Notes: generated by a model from the sequence alone, not told the origin. A stretch of DNA of 64,000 nucleotides from Streptosporangiaceae bacterium (GCA_025964695.1 JAOPYK010000173.1:52264-116263); one strand, 5' to 3'. Positions 25,391-33,322 are shown, counted from the first letter of the stretch. Numbers and translations are program-made.

Positions 25391-26353
25391 TCAGTCCTTC
25401 CTGGTCGGTCGTTCGCGATCGATCCGGCCGTGGCGGGTCCAGACGACGCGCATGAAGGCCGCCCCGGCGAGGGTCAGTCGCTGGCGGGTTCCGACGGTGA
25501 CCCGGCCGGCGAACACGTTGTGACCGCACGCTTCGATCTGGTCCAGGATGCGGGCGTAAAGGGCGTAGGCGGTGGCCACGCAGGGCCGCGAGCCCGGGTG
25601 CAGCAGGGGTATGCCAGGGCGGGCTCGCCGGTACACGGCGCGGGTGCAGGCGATCTGATCAGCCAGGGCGCGCCGTACCCGCGCGTCGAGCCGGCGGGTG
25701 CTCCGGCACCACGCGAGCAGGTCGCGGTCGACCCCGTGCGCGGCGAGCTCGTCGGCGGGCAGGTACACGCGGCCCCGGTCCAGGTCCTCGGCCACATCGC
25801 GCAGGAAGTTGGTCAGCTGGAATGCCTGTCCGAGGGCGGCGGCATGCGGGGCGGCTTCGGCCGGATCGCACACCGTGCCGAGCACCGGCAGCAGCTGCAG
25901 GCCGATCACCTCGGCCGAGCCGTGCACGTAGTCCAGCAGCCCGGCGCGCGTCGGGTAGCCGGTGACGGTGAGGTCCATCCGCATCGAGCGCAGGAAATCG
26001 GCGAACAACGCGTCGTCGATGCCGAACCGGGTGGCGGTGTCGACGACCGCGGCCAGCACCGGATGGGCAGTGTGGCCTGCGCGCAGCCCGGCGTCGAGTG
26101 CGGCGGCGATGCCGTCGAGCCGGGCTGCGATCTGGTCAGGACGGTGATGGGGTGCGGGTTCGTCGACGAGGTCGTCGGCGTGCCGGGCGAAACCGTAAAG
26201 GGCGTGGATCGCAGGTCGCTGGCGTGGGTGCAGCAGCCGGGTGGCCAGGAAGTAGGTGCGGCCACGCCCCGCATTGATCTCCCGGCACCGGGTGTAGGCG
26301 GCCCGCAACCGCGGGTCGGAGATTCCTGCGGCATCCAGTTCACGATGGGTCAT
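25391..26353 (-). CDS. crtB: Phytoene synthase CrtB
   Basis: 320 aa from ATG 26353, overlapping the crtI stop by ATGA. The two aspartate-rich motifs of head-to-head prenyl synthases are visible: ALYGFARHADDLVDE (about 52-66) and QLTNFLRDVAEDLDRGRVYL (about 179-198). It joins two GGPP molecules to phytoene. No GGPP synthase (crtE) gene is in the window, so the substrate must come from elsewhere in the genome. Confidence 0.93.
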   Translation of the reverse strand: MTHRELDAAGISDPRLRAAYTRCREINAGRGRTYFLATRLLHPRQRPAIHALYGFARHADDLVDEPAPHHRPDQIAARLDGIAAALDAGLRAGHTAHPVLAAVVDTATRFGIDDALFADFLRSMRMDLTVTGYPTRAGLLDYVHGSAEVIGLQLLPVLGTVCDPAEAAPHAAALGQAFQLTNFLRDVAEDLDRGRVYLPADELAAHGVDRDLLAWCRSTRRLDARVRRALADQIACTRAVYRRARPGIPLLHPGSRPCVATAYALYARILDQIEACGHNVFAGRVTVGTRQRLTLAGAAFMRVVWTRHGRIDRERPTRKD

Positions 26354-27876
26354 CGGCCTCTCCCCGCGCCGTCCACGATGCGGCGCGCGCGGCCGGTCCG
26401 GACACCGGTGATGCGATCGGCGGCCAGCCTGCCCGAGAGCAGGGCGGTGGGGATGCCGACACCGGGCACGGTGCCGCAGCCGGCCAGCACCGCGTTGTCC
26501 ACCGCACCTGGCAGGTTGGCGGGACGGAACGGCCCGGACTGAGGAAAGGTGTGCGCCAGGCTGAAGGGGGTCCCGGCGACCAGGCCCAAGCGCCCCCAGT
26601 CGGCCGGTGTCATGATCTCCAGCGTCTCGACCGTGCCGGACAGGCCGGGCAGCCTGCCGGCCACCACGTCGAGGAGTTCGCGGGCGTAGGCCGGGCCGGC
26701 GCGGTCCCAGTCGATGCGGCTCTGCCGCAGGTTCGGGGCGGGGGCGAGCAGCGACAGCAGCTGGCGTCCGGGCGGGGCCAGCTGCGCATCGGTGGCGGTG
26801 GGGCGGGTCAGCAGCAGCGATGGGTCCCGCATCAGGCGGCCGTCGCGGATCAGATCGGTGAAGGTGGTCCGCCAGGCGTGGCCGAACACCAGATTGTGGT
26901 GTGCCGTGCCCGGCCAGTCGCCGCGTACGCCCAGGTGCAGGACCACCGCCGAGGGTGCGGGCCGTAACGGCCAGGGACGGCGGGGGGTGCGGCTCAGCAG
27001 CCGATAAGACTCCCCCAGCTCACAGCTCAGCACGACCGCGTCGCACCCGATCCGATCGCCGCCAGTGGTGTGCAGGGCGGTGACGCACCGGCCACGGCGT
27101 TCGAGCGCCGACACCGTGCTGTCGTAGCGGAAGGTGACGCCGGCGTCCGCGGCGGCGCCGGCCAGGGCATCGGGCAGTGCACGCATCCCGCCGCGGGGAA
27201 AGTAGACGCCGCCGACGGTGTCCATGTAGGCGATCACCGCGTACAACGCCAGGGCCCGCTGCGGCGACAGGCCCGCGTACAGAGCCTGGAAAGTGAAGAC
27301 CCGCCGCAGCCGCTCATCGCGAAGGAACCCGCCGACGGCGCGGTCCCAGCGGCGGAACCCGCCCAGCGCCGCCAGCCGCGCGAGCTGCGGGGTCAGCAGA
27401 CCGAGCGGTGAGTCGACGTTGGCGGCGATGAACCGCGTGTACTCCACGTGGTACAGCCGGGTCAGCCAGTCCCGCAGCCGCTGGTATCCGGCCGCCTCAC
27501 CGGGCCCTGCGAAGGCGCGGACCGTCTCGGTCATGGCCTCGGCGTCGGTGCGCACGCCCAGGACGGAGCCGTCGGCGAAGTGCGCCCGGTACGCCGGATC
27601 GAGCCGCGTCAGCTGAAGCCGGTCGGACAGGGACTCCCCCACCGCAGCCAGCGTGTCCCGCACGATGTCGGGCATCGTGAGCACCGACGGGCCGGTGTCC
27701 ATTCGGTATCCGTCCAGGTCGTGGCGCCCGGCCCGGCCCCCGGGGACCGCGCACCGCTCCAGCACGGTCACCGCCCGGCCCCGCCCGGCCAGATGCAGCG
27801 CCGCGGCCAGCCCGGCCAGCCCGGCCCCGACCACCACCACGTGGTCGGGCCTACCGGCGACGGTGCGCATGCTCAT
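26350..27876 (-). CDS. crtI: Phytoene desaturase CrtI
   Basis: 508 aa from ATG 27876 (ATG 27870 also possible). The N-terminal dinucleotide motif VVVVGAGLAGLAAALHLAGRG (about 13-33) is followed by RCAVPGGRAG; the C-terminal motif VLAGCGTVPGVGIPTALLSGRL is the CrtI bacterial-type desaturase signature. It converts phytoene to lycopene in four desaturation steps at the membrane. It is the first gene of the six-gene crt operon, with a perfect dyad 44 bp upstream. Confidence 0.93.
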   Translation of the reverse strand: MSMRTVAGRPDHVVVVGAGLAGLAAALHLAGRGRAVTVLERCAVPGGRAGRHDLDGYRMDTGPSVLTMPDIVRDTLAAVGESLSDRLQLTRLDPAYRAHFADGSVLGVRTDAEAMTETVRAFAGPGEAAGYQRLRDWLTRLYHVEYTRFIAANVDSPLGLLTPQLARLAALGGFRRWDRAVGGFLRDERLRRVFTFQALYAGLSPQRALALYAVIAYMDTVGGVYFPRGGMRALPDALAGAAADAGVTFRYDSTVSALERRGRCVTALHTTGGDRIGCDAVVLSCELGESYRLLSRTPRRPWPLRPAPSAVVLHLGVRGDWPGTAHHNLVFGHAWRTTFTDLIRDGRLMRDPSLLLTRPTATDAQLAPPGRQLLSLLAPAPNLRQSRIDWDRAGPAYARELLDVVAGRLPGLSGTVETLEIMTPADWGRLGLVAGTPFSLAHTFPQSGPFRPANLPGAVDNAVLAGCGTVPGVGIPTALLSGRLAADRITGVRTGRARRIVDGAGRGR

Positions 27877-27919
27877 CCGGGCTGGTCTCGTCGCCAGGTG
27901 TGGTCTGCTCGCCCTCCAG

Positions 27920-27941
27920 CCGATGCGTCATACCGCATCGG
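27920..27941. promoter_or_regulatory. Perfect 8-bp-arm dyad between citrate synthase end and crtI start
   Basis: CCGATGCG-N6-CGCATCGG lies 38 bp after the citrate synthase stop and 44 bp before the crtI start, both on the minus strand. It may be a terminator hairpin for the citrate synthase, an operator for the crt operon, or both. The arms are moderately GC-rich and the loop (TCATAC) fits either role. No carotenoid regulator gene is adjacent. Confidence 0.6.
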
Positions 27942-27978
27942 TTACCCTGGATCACGGAAAGTGATGCCCGGCATACGC

Positions 27979-29205
27979 TCACGAGGTGATGGGCGGGGGC
28001 CCGGTGTAGACGGCACGAGGACGAAGCGGCGAGCGGCGCTCGTACTCCTCCAGGGCGTGGGCCAGCCAGCCGGCCGTACGGGCCACTGCGAAGATCGCTT
28101 CTCCGGCGCCAGTGACCATGCCGGTCACGGCCGCGAGGGTGGCCACCGCGAAGTCGATGTTGGGCTCGGGCAGCCTGCGTGCGCGTAGCTCGGCGAGCAG
28201 CGCCTCGGCGGCGGCGAGCCGCTCGTGGCCGGGCACAGCACTCCGGATCAGGTCGAAGAGAAAGGTGCCGCGCGCGTCACCGGACTTGTAGACGCTGTGG
28301 CCGGCGCCTGGGATGCGATCGCCCTGGCGGAGGCGTTCACCGATCACCCGCGGTGCCTGCGCCGGGTCATGGGTCTCCGCGAGCATCCGCTCCACTCCAA
28401 GGGACGCTCCGCCGTGCATCGGACCGCTGAGCACCCCGAGGCCGGCGGCGACGACGGCGTACGGATCGGCCTTCACCGAGGCGGCCACCCGCGCGGCCAG
28501 CGTTGAGGCGGCCAGCTCATGGTCGGCGAGCAGGATCAGTGCCGCCTCCAGGGCCTTGAGCAGATCCGGCTCCGGTTCGGACGCGGGTGACAGCCTGCCC
28601 CACAGCCGCCCCGCGATCGTGTCCCCGGCCGAGACCGCCGGGGAGGAGACCGCAGGAAGTGCGTCGACCATCCCGGCGACCAGAGTCTGACCGGTGGCGA
28701 TGACGGCGCCCGGGTCGAGATGGAAGCGCATGGGGTCGGTGACCCCGAGCGTGGTCACGATGATCTGCAGGCGATCGATGGGCAGCGCGTCGCCGGGCAG
28801 CCCCGACTGTGCGGTGACGGCCGCCCGCACCGCCGCCGGCAACGATCGCCATGGCTCCTCGTGGACGTCGGGCCGGCCCGTCCAGAGCCATTCGGCGACG
28901 GACTCGTAGCTGTGTGATCCGACCAGTTCGAGGGCGTCGCGTCCCCGGTAGTACGGCCGGTCCTTCCCGAGGTCGGTGAGCTTCGACTCGATGGACAGCT
29001 CCTCCGGGCCGGGCCGGTGGCGGGGTCTGCCCCGGCGGGCCAGATCCTCGACCTCTGCGGCGTCGAAGAGGCTCCGGCGCCCATCGGCTCCATGTCTGCG
29101 GCGCAGTACACCCCGGCTTACGTAGGCGTACAAAGTGGCGGGCTTCACACCGAGCCGTTCCGCCGCCGCGGTGGAGTCGATCCACGTCCGTGCCTGCTCT
29201 TCCAT
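27979..29205 (-). CDS. Citrate synthase with N-terminal helix-turn-helix (CitA-like)
   Basis: 408 aa from ATG 29205 (GTG 29211 also possible). Residues about 8-60 form a MerR-like DNA-binding fold (STAAAERLGVKPATLYAYVSRGVLRRR). The rest is citrate synthase with the catalytic His in GPMHGGAS, the second His in IPGAGHSVYKSGDARG and the Asp in NIDFAV. This HTH fusion occurs in some actinobacterial citrate synthase paralogues; whether the HTH binds DNA is unknown. It would condense acetyl-CoA (or propionyl-CoA) with oxaloacetate. The palindrome at 29234-29247, just upstream, is a possible autoregulatory site. Confidence 0.87.
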   Translation of the reverse strand: MEEQARTWIDSTAAAERLGVKPATLYAYVSRGVLRRRHGADGRRSLFDAAEVEDLARRGRPRHRPGPEELSIESKLTDLGKDRPYYRGRDALELVGSHSYESVAEWLWTGRPDVHEEPWRSLPAAVRAAVTAQSGLPGDALPIDRLQIIVTTLGVTDPMRFHLDPGAVIATGQTLVAGMVDALPAVSSPAVSAGDTIAGRLWGRLSPASEPEPDLLKALEAALILLADHELAASTLAARVAASVKADPYAVVAAGLGVLSGPMHGGASLGVERMLAETHDPAQAPRVIGERLRQGDRIPGAGHSVYKSGDARGTFLFDLIRSAVPGHERLAAAEALLAELRARRLPEPNIDFAVATLAAVTGMVTGAGEAIFAVARTAGWLAHALEEYERRSPLRPRAVYTGPPPITS

Positions 29206-29233
29206 ATCCACCCGCGACTCTTTAGTTGATTAT

Positions 29234-29247
29234 GATCAATATTGATC
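29234..29247. promoter_or_regulatory. Perfect 14-bp palindrome upstream of citrate synthase
   Basis: GATCAATATTGATC, in a short AT-rich island (29220-29255) that stands out from the GC-rich surroundings. It lies 29 bp upstream of the citrate synthase start on the minus strand, and 54 bp upstream of the small plus-strand gene at 29301. It is a good candidate operator overlapping the promoter. Confidence 0.6.
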
Positions 29248-29300
29248 TATGTGTATGGCGCTGTCAACCTTGGAAGCACGTTCGCAGAGGAGACCGCACC

Positions 29301-29504
29301 GTGCCCGGCGGCAAGGCCGGATTCCGGCACGTCATGGACGGCCTCGGCCTGGAGATACCGGCTGCCGACGAGGACCTGGCCTTCCAGCTCGTCCAGCTCT
29401 GCAACGCGATGACGAGCCGTCCTCTCACAGACGACGAATTGCGCCTCATGGCCGGCTACCCACGCCCGCTCGCCCTGCTCTTCCCCGGGCTGCTCGACCA
29501 CTGA
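29301..29504 (+). CDS. Small hypothetical protein (67 aa)
   Basis: GTG 29301 follows an AGAGGAGA site by eight bases and opens a 67-residue frame (MPGGKAGFRHVMDGLGLEIP...LLFPGLLDH). It is mixed helical with no membrane helix. I do not recognise the family. It lies directly before the sigma-J-like fragment and is divergent from citrate synthase, so it may itself be the start of a disrupted gene. Confidence 0.45.
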   Translation: MPGGKAGFRHVMDGLGLEIPAADEDLAFQLVQLCNAMTSRPLTDDELRLMAGYPRPLALLFPGLLDH

Positions 29505-29647
29505 TCCGAGAGGTCAACGGCGAACCGGCCGTCTACGCGGTCATGGGCGGCCAGGAGCAACTCGCCACGATCAGCGTCCGTGATGGCAGGGTCCACGACA
29601 TCTTCGCCGTACTCAACCCCGACAAGCTCACCCGCATCCACCTATGA
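29501..29647 (+). pseudogene. C-terminal fragment of a sigma-J-like ECF factor or SnoaL domain
   Basis: The frame reads LIREVNGEPAVYAVMGGQEQ...ISVRDGRVHDIFAVLNPDKL and ends at TGA 29647. VNGEPA...DGR(V/I)...VLNPDKL is the typical end of sigma-J (ECF41)-type proteins, whose C-terminal SnoaL-like domain follows sigma regions 2 and 4. No start codon or upstream sigma domain exists here, so it is a remnant. Confidence 0.6.
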
Positions 29648-29809
29648 CCTTCGCGATGTGCGGCGCCATCGTGGTGTACGCGCATCGCTACGGGAGACTG
29701 GCGGTTGTGCTCTCGCCCGGCTGCCGGGCCGGATGAGAGCAGAGGGTCGCTCACCCGCGATCCTCGGGCGCTGTGAGACCTCCGAGGTCACGCGATCGCC
29801 CTGAGTAGG

Positions 29810-30250
29810 TCAATGCTCGTCGGCGCAGGCATCATCGTCGGCGGAGGCCTTGACGCGGGCGAGCAGACCTTGCAGCGCGGTGATCTCGGCGGCGTCGAGA
29901 TCGGCGAAGAGTTCCGCCTCGACGGCGGCAATGACGCGGTGGACGTCGGCGACCAGCCTCGTGCCGCGCGCGGAGATCTCGACGATGTGACGGCGCCGGT
30001 CCGCCGGGTCGCGGCGGCGTCCGGCCAGCCCGTCGCATTCCAGGTCGTTGAGCACGGCGACCAGCACGCTCGGATCCACGCCGAAGGCTTCGCCGAGGGC
30101 TTGCTGGCTCGTCGCTCCTTCGTCGGACAGCAGCATGAGCACGTGACCATGGAGAGGTTTGAGGCCGTGCACCGCCAGCGCCTTCTTGATACGCGCGTTG
30201 GCGATCTGACCCGAGTAGGCCAGCGCCAGGCCAGGACGGTCCGCGATCAC
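29810..30250 (-). CDS. MarR-family transcriptional regulator
   Basis: 146 aa from GTG 30250. It is a winged-helix MarR fold with TSQQALGEAFGVDPSVLVAVLNDLECDGLAGRRRDPADRRRHIVEIS (about 48-94), including the wing DPADRRRH. The C-terminal helix supports dimerisation. It is divergent from the DoxX-like gene at 30360, with a 26-bp dyad between them that is the obvious operator. The ligand is unknown, possibly a phenolic or thiol stressor. Confidence 0.9.
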   Translation of the reverse strand: MIADRPGLALAYSGQIANARIKKALAVHGLKPLHGHVLMLLSDEGATSQQALGEAFGVDPSVLVAVLNDLECDGLAGRRRDPADRRRHIVEISARGTRLVADVHRVIAAVEAELFADLDAAEITALQGLLARVKASADDDACADEH

Positions 30251-30288
30251 AAGGCAACCTTACCAGCCCACACACAGTCAAGATCATG

Positions 30289-30314
30289 AGATAGTTGAAA
30301 AATTTCAACTATCT
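30289..30314. promoter_or_regulatory. 26-bp perfect dyad, predicted MarR operator
   Basis: Two perfect 12-bp arms (AGATAGTTGAAA and its complement) flank a 2-bp AA centre, 38 bp upstream of the MarR start and 45 bp upstream of the DoxX-like start. Length and AT-content fit MarR sites, and it probably overlaps both promoters. Confidence 0.85.
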
Positions 30315-30359
30315 GCTAGCCTCCACGATATTCGCCTCTCAAGTATCTGGAGCCCCGCC

Positions 30360-30710
30360 TTGTTCATCGCGTATGCCGTAACCGGGGTCCTGCTGGCCCT
30401 GCTGGTGGTCGTCTCCGCCCGCGCCAAGCTCACCCGTGACAAGCGCCTCGTCGACGGCCTCACCGGCATCGGTGTTCCGCTCGGCATGTTCCCGTTTCTG
30501 GCCGTCTGCGAGATCGCCGGCGCGGCAGGCCTGCTGGTCGGGCTCTGGTACGCCCCGCTGGGTATCGCGGCCGCCATCGGCCTCGTGCTCTACTTCGTCG
30601 GTGCGGTCGGCACCCACCTGCGCAAGCGCGACTTCAAGGGCCTCCCGCCCGCCCTGGTGATCCTGATTTTCGCGGCCGTGGTCCTGTCCCTGCGCGCCGG
30701 CTCCTTGTGA
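30360..30710 (+). CDS. DoxX-like membrane protein
   Basis: 116 aa, starting at TTG 30360; no ATG or GTG precedes the first helix. Four hydrophobic helices (FIAYAVTGVLLALLVVVSA; FPFLAVCEIAGAAGLLVGL; IAAAIGLVLYFVGAV; LVILIFAAVVLSL) and the KLTRDKRLVDGLTGIGVP loop match the DoxX-like family. It is under divergent control of the MarR regulator at 29810. Confidence 0.82.
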   Translation: MFIAYAVTGVLLALLVVVSARAKLTRDKRLVDGLTGIGVPLGMFPFLAVCEIAGAAGLLVGLWYAPLGIAAAIGLVLYFVGAVGTHLRKRDFKGLPPALVILIFAAVVLSLRAGSL

Positions 30711-30753
30711 CCAGCGGCCAGCAGTATCGGGCCCGGAGGGGGCACCATCTCCG

Positions 30754-30950
30754 CTACTCACCAACCTTGACCCCCAAGGAGCCGACGCCGCTCAAGTCCT
30801 GGTCCTCCACAAGGGCCAGGAGCCGGTCGAACGCCGCTGTTCCGCGGAAGCCGTACGTGGCCGGTAGCGATCCCGCCGCGCTGACCAGCGTGTCGACGTC
30901 GGCGGCCTCGAACGCCTGGATGTAGCGGTCCAGAGCTCTGAGTCCGCGCC
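30754..30950 (-). pseudogene. Fragment of a SnoaL-like or sigma-factor C-terminal domain
   Basis: The minus frame reads LRALDRYIQAFEAADVDTLVSAAGSL...GFRGTAAFDRLLALVEDQDLSGVGSLGVKVGE then TAG. RYxxAFExADVDxLV is typical of SnoaL-like domains appended to ECF sigma factors. No start codon or complete domain is present. It is a decayed fragment. Confidence 0.5.
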
Positions 30951-31070
30951 GTCAGCGAGAACCCGATCGATACCTCGGACCTGCCCGGCTATGCCGGACG
31001 GATCTTCCACAGTTACGGGGAACGCCCCGGGATTCCGCGGCTGGTGAGCTGGTATCGCCAGGTGAGCGCT
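30951..31070 (+). pseudogene. Fragment of a TetR-family regulator
   Basis: The plus frame reads VSENPIDTSDLPGYAGRIFHSYGERPGIPRLVSWY. D-L-P-G-Y-A-G-R-x-F-x-x-x-x-x-x-P-x-x-x-R-L is characteristic of the middle of TetR regulators just after the HTH. It is neither preceded by an HTH nor followed by the C-terminal helices; the frame runs into the end of the convergent MFS gene. Confidence 0.5.
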
Positions 31071-31072
31071 CG

Positions 31073-32347
31073 TCAGCTGGCTGATCCGAGTTCTTCGGCG
31101 AGGGCATCATCTTGGAGTCTGTCCAGCGTGTCCTTCTGGCCGTGCGCTGCCTGGACACGTTCGGCGTCGGCGAGCAGGGAGTGCCCGGTGGCCAGGACCC
31201 CGATGGCCACGACGACGGCGGCCGCGCCGATGTAGAAGGGCACGTGGACGTTGTAGTGCTCGGCCAGTTTGCCCGCGGCGTATGGGGCGAGGCCGCCGCC
31301 GATGAAGCGGATGAAGCCGTACGCCGCTGAGGCGATCGGGCGCTCGACCGGGGAGACGGTCATCACCGCCTGGGTGGTGATGGTGTTGTTGATGCCGATG
31401 AAGGCGCCGGCCACGATGACCGCGGTGATCAGGATCGCCTGGGAGGTCGTGAACAGGGCGATCACGAGAATGTCCAGGGCGAACAGTGCCAGGTTGAAGT
31501 AGAGCGTGCGGGCTATGCCGAAGCGGGCCTGCAGTCTTGGGGCTGCAAAGACCGAGAAGAGGGCGACCAGCAGGCCCCAGCCGGTGAAGACGTAGCCGAG
31601 TTGGTGAGTGCCCAGATTCATCGGGAAGGGCGCGTAGCCGAGAACGGTGAAGAAGCCCCAGTTGTAGCACAGCGCGGTCAGCCCCATGGTGAGCAGTCCA
31701 CGGTGGCGCAGCGCCCTGATCGGGTCCAGGAGGGAGGTGCGGTGTACGGGCACGGGGGTCGGCTGCACGAGAGTCATGGTGGCGATCAGCGCGATGGCCA
31801 TCAGGACGGCGACGCCGAAGAAGGGGCCTCGCCAGCTGATGCCGCCGAGCTCGCCGCCCAGCAGCGGTCCCAACGCGATGCCGATGCCGAGAGCGGTCTC
31901 GTACAAGATGATCGCGCCGGCGAAGCCGCCACTCGCGGAACCGACGATGACGGCGAGGGAGGTGGCGATGAACAGCGCGTTGCCGAGGCCCCAGCCGGCG
32001 CGAAAGCCGACGATGCCGGTGATGCCGCCGGAGGCCCCGGCCAATGCGCTGAAGACCACGATCAGGACCAAACCGGCGATCAGGGTGCGCTTGGCGCCGA
32101 TCCGGCTGGACACGAAGCCGGTGACCAGCATGGCGACGGAGGTCACCACCAGGTAGCTGGTGAACAGCAGCGTCACCTGGCTCGGGGTGGCGTGCAACTT
32201 GCTGGACAGGGAAGGCAGGATCGGGTCGACCAGGCCGATGCCCATGAAGGAGATCACGCAGGCGAAGGCCACCGCCCATACGGCCTTCGGCTGACGAAAC
32301 GGGCTGGGTACATCCGAGGTCGTACTCGCGTGGGGGTGAGCGGACAA
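31073..32347 (-). CDS. MFS drug-type efflux transporter
   Basis: 424 aa from TTG 32347 with AAGGGAG eight bases upstream; there is no ATG before the first helix. It has twelve predicted helices. Motif A-like SSRIGAKRTLIAG follows helix 2, and LYETALGIGIALGPLLGGELG in helix 5 matches the antiporter motif C of the 12/14-TMS drug exporters. It lies 30 bp downstream of the MarR gene at 32378 on the same strand, so a MarR-controlled efflux operon is likely. Confidence 0.88.
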   Translation of the reverse strand: MSAHPHASTTSDVPSPFRQPKAVWAVAFACVISFMGIGLVDPILPSLSSKLHATPSQVTLLFTSYLVVTSVAMLVTGFVSSRIGAKRTLIAGLVLIVVFSALAGASGGITGIVGFRAGWGLGNALFIATSLAVIVGSASGGFAGAIILYETALGIGIALGPLLGGELGGISWRGPFFGVAVLMAIALIATMTLVQPTPVPVHRTSLLDPIRALRHRGLLTMGLTALCYNWGFFTVLGYAPFPMNLGTHQLGYVFTGWGLLVALFSVFAAPRLQARFGIARTLYFNLALFALDILVIALFTTSQAILITAVIVAGAFIGINNTITTQAVMTVSPVERPIASAAYGFIRFIGGGLAPYAAGKLAEHYNVHVPFYIGAAAVVVAIGVLATGHSLLADAERVQAAHGQKDTLDRLQDDALAEELGSAS

Positions 32348-32377
32348 CAGGGGGCTCCCTTCAGGCTTTTGGGGTCA

Positions 32378-32869
32378 TCACCCAGCGGTAGCGGGCGACG
32401 CGGCGTTCTGGATCAGTCTGCGAACAGCGGGCAGGGCGGCGTGCGCGGCGGTGGTCAACGCCTGTTCGTCCTGCTCGGAGAGGGCTGCCAGCAGCGCCGT
32501 CAGCTGCTCGAGGCGCGCCCGTCGCCGCTGATCCACTAGTTCCCGCCCAGCATCGGTGATCGCCACGAGGACTACGCGGCCGTCGCTGGGATCGGCCACG
32601 CGGGCCGCCAGCCCCTGCCGTTCCAGGCGCTGGACCAACTGCGTCATTGACGGCTGAGTCACGCCCTCTTCGGTCGCCAGCGAGGTCAGCCGCACCGGAC
32701 CCTGCCGGCGCAGCCTGCCCAGCGTGGAGGCGGCAGTGAGGCTGAGCCCCTGGTGCGTGGTCAGATGCCGTACGACGAGAACGGCGACCTCCTCCAGCAG
32801 CTCCGCGACCTCCTCGAAACTGGCACTGCTCACGTCCGCTTCGCCGGTCCTGTCGGGCGCACTATGCAT
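32378..32869 (-). CDS. MarR-family transcriptional regulator of the MFS gene
   Basis: 163 aa from ATG 32869. The winged helix (about 55-110) shows VRLTSLATEEGVTQPSMTQLVQRLERQGLAARVADPSDGRVVLVAIT. It is the first gene of the regulator-MFS pair. Its upstream DNA (32876-32900) is an AT-rich stretch with an imperfect dyad around CATATG, a plausible autoregulatory site. Confidence 0.9.
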   Translation of the reverse strand: MHSAPDRTGEADVSSASFEEVAELLEEVAVLVVRHLTTHQGLSLTAASTLGRLRRQGPVRLTSLATEEGVTQPSMTQLVQRLERQGLAARVADPSDGRVVLVAITDAGRELVDQRRRARLEQLTALLAALSEQDEQALTTAAHAALPAVRRLIQNAASPATAG

Positions 32870-32940
32870 GTGGCATTTATATCATATGTCTATATAGGTG
32901 CCCTATGGGACTGAGCGTCGCGACCCTCGGCACCGTCTAG

Positions 32941-33087
32941 GCGCTTCGGCCGGTTCGGGCTGCCCCAGAAGGACTGCCGGTCTCGGTCATGGGCTTCACG
33001 GTCAGGCACGGGAAGATCATCGAAATCTACATCCTCGCCGACCCCGACCGCCTCCGCCGGCTCGACCTGGCGGTCTTCGACGACTAA
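32941..33087 (+). pseudogene. C-terminal fragment of an ECF sigma factor (SnoaL tail)
   Basis: The frame 32941-33087 ends VSVMGFTVRHGKIIEIYILADPDRLRRLDLAVFDD. The pattern V-x-x-G-(R/K)-I-x-E-I-x-(V/I)-L-A-D-P-x-R-L is the typical end of sigma-J-like or sigma-K-like ECF proteins. A TAG stop lies immediately upstream in frame and no sigma domains precede it. It is the third such remnant within 3.6 kb. Confidence 0.6.
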
Positions 33088-33207
33088 GCAGCCCCCCACC
33101 CGAATACTCCAGTTCGCATAGGGGCGGCGCTGGGATGGTCCGGATCAGGGGCACCCGAAAGGCAGGCGGGGCCGCGGCCGGAGGACCGTCAGTGCTTAAT
33201 TCAAGTC

Positions 33208-33234
33208 TTGACTATAGCTCTGGCTCGCTACACA
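33208..33234 (+). promoter_or_regulatory. Candidate promoter of the GH16 gene
   Basis: TTGACT (33208-33213) and TACACA (33229-33234) with a short 15-bp spacer, about 90 bp upstream of the GTG start. The operator at 33244 would cover the transcription start. The -35 is strong and the -10 weak. Confidence 0.45.
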
Positions 33235-33243
33235 CTCCGGTGC

Positions 33244-33255
33244 GAGAGCGCTCTC
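33244..33255. promoter_or_regulatory. LacI/CebR-type operator
   Basis: Perfect palindrome GAGAGCGCTCTC just downstream of the candidate promoter. The AGCGCT core is shared with CebR sites (TGGGAGCGCTCCCA) that repress cellulose and glucan utilisation genes in streptomycetes. It fits repression of a secreted glucanase by a LacI-family sugar sensor. No such regulator is adjacent. Confidence 0.65.
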
Positions 33256-33322
33256 CCGGAGGGACCCCGGCGCATTTGCCGCCGGCATGGTCCCGCCTGT
33301 TCCCACCCCACAGGAGATGCCC

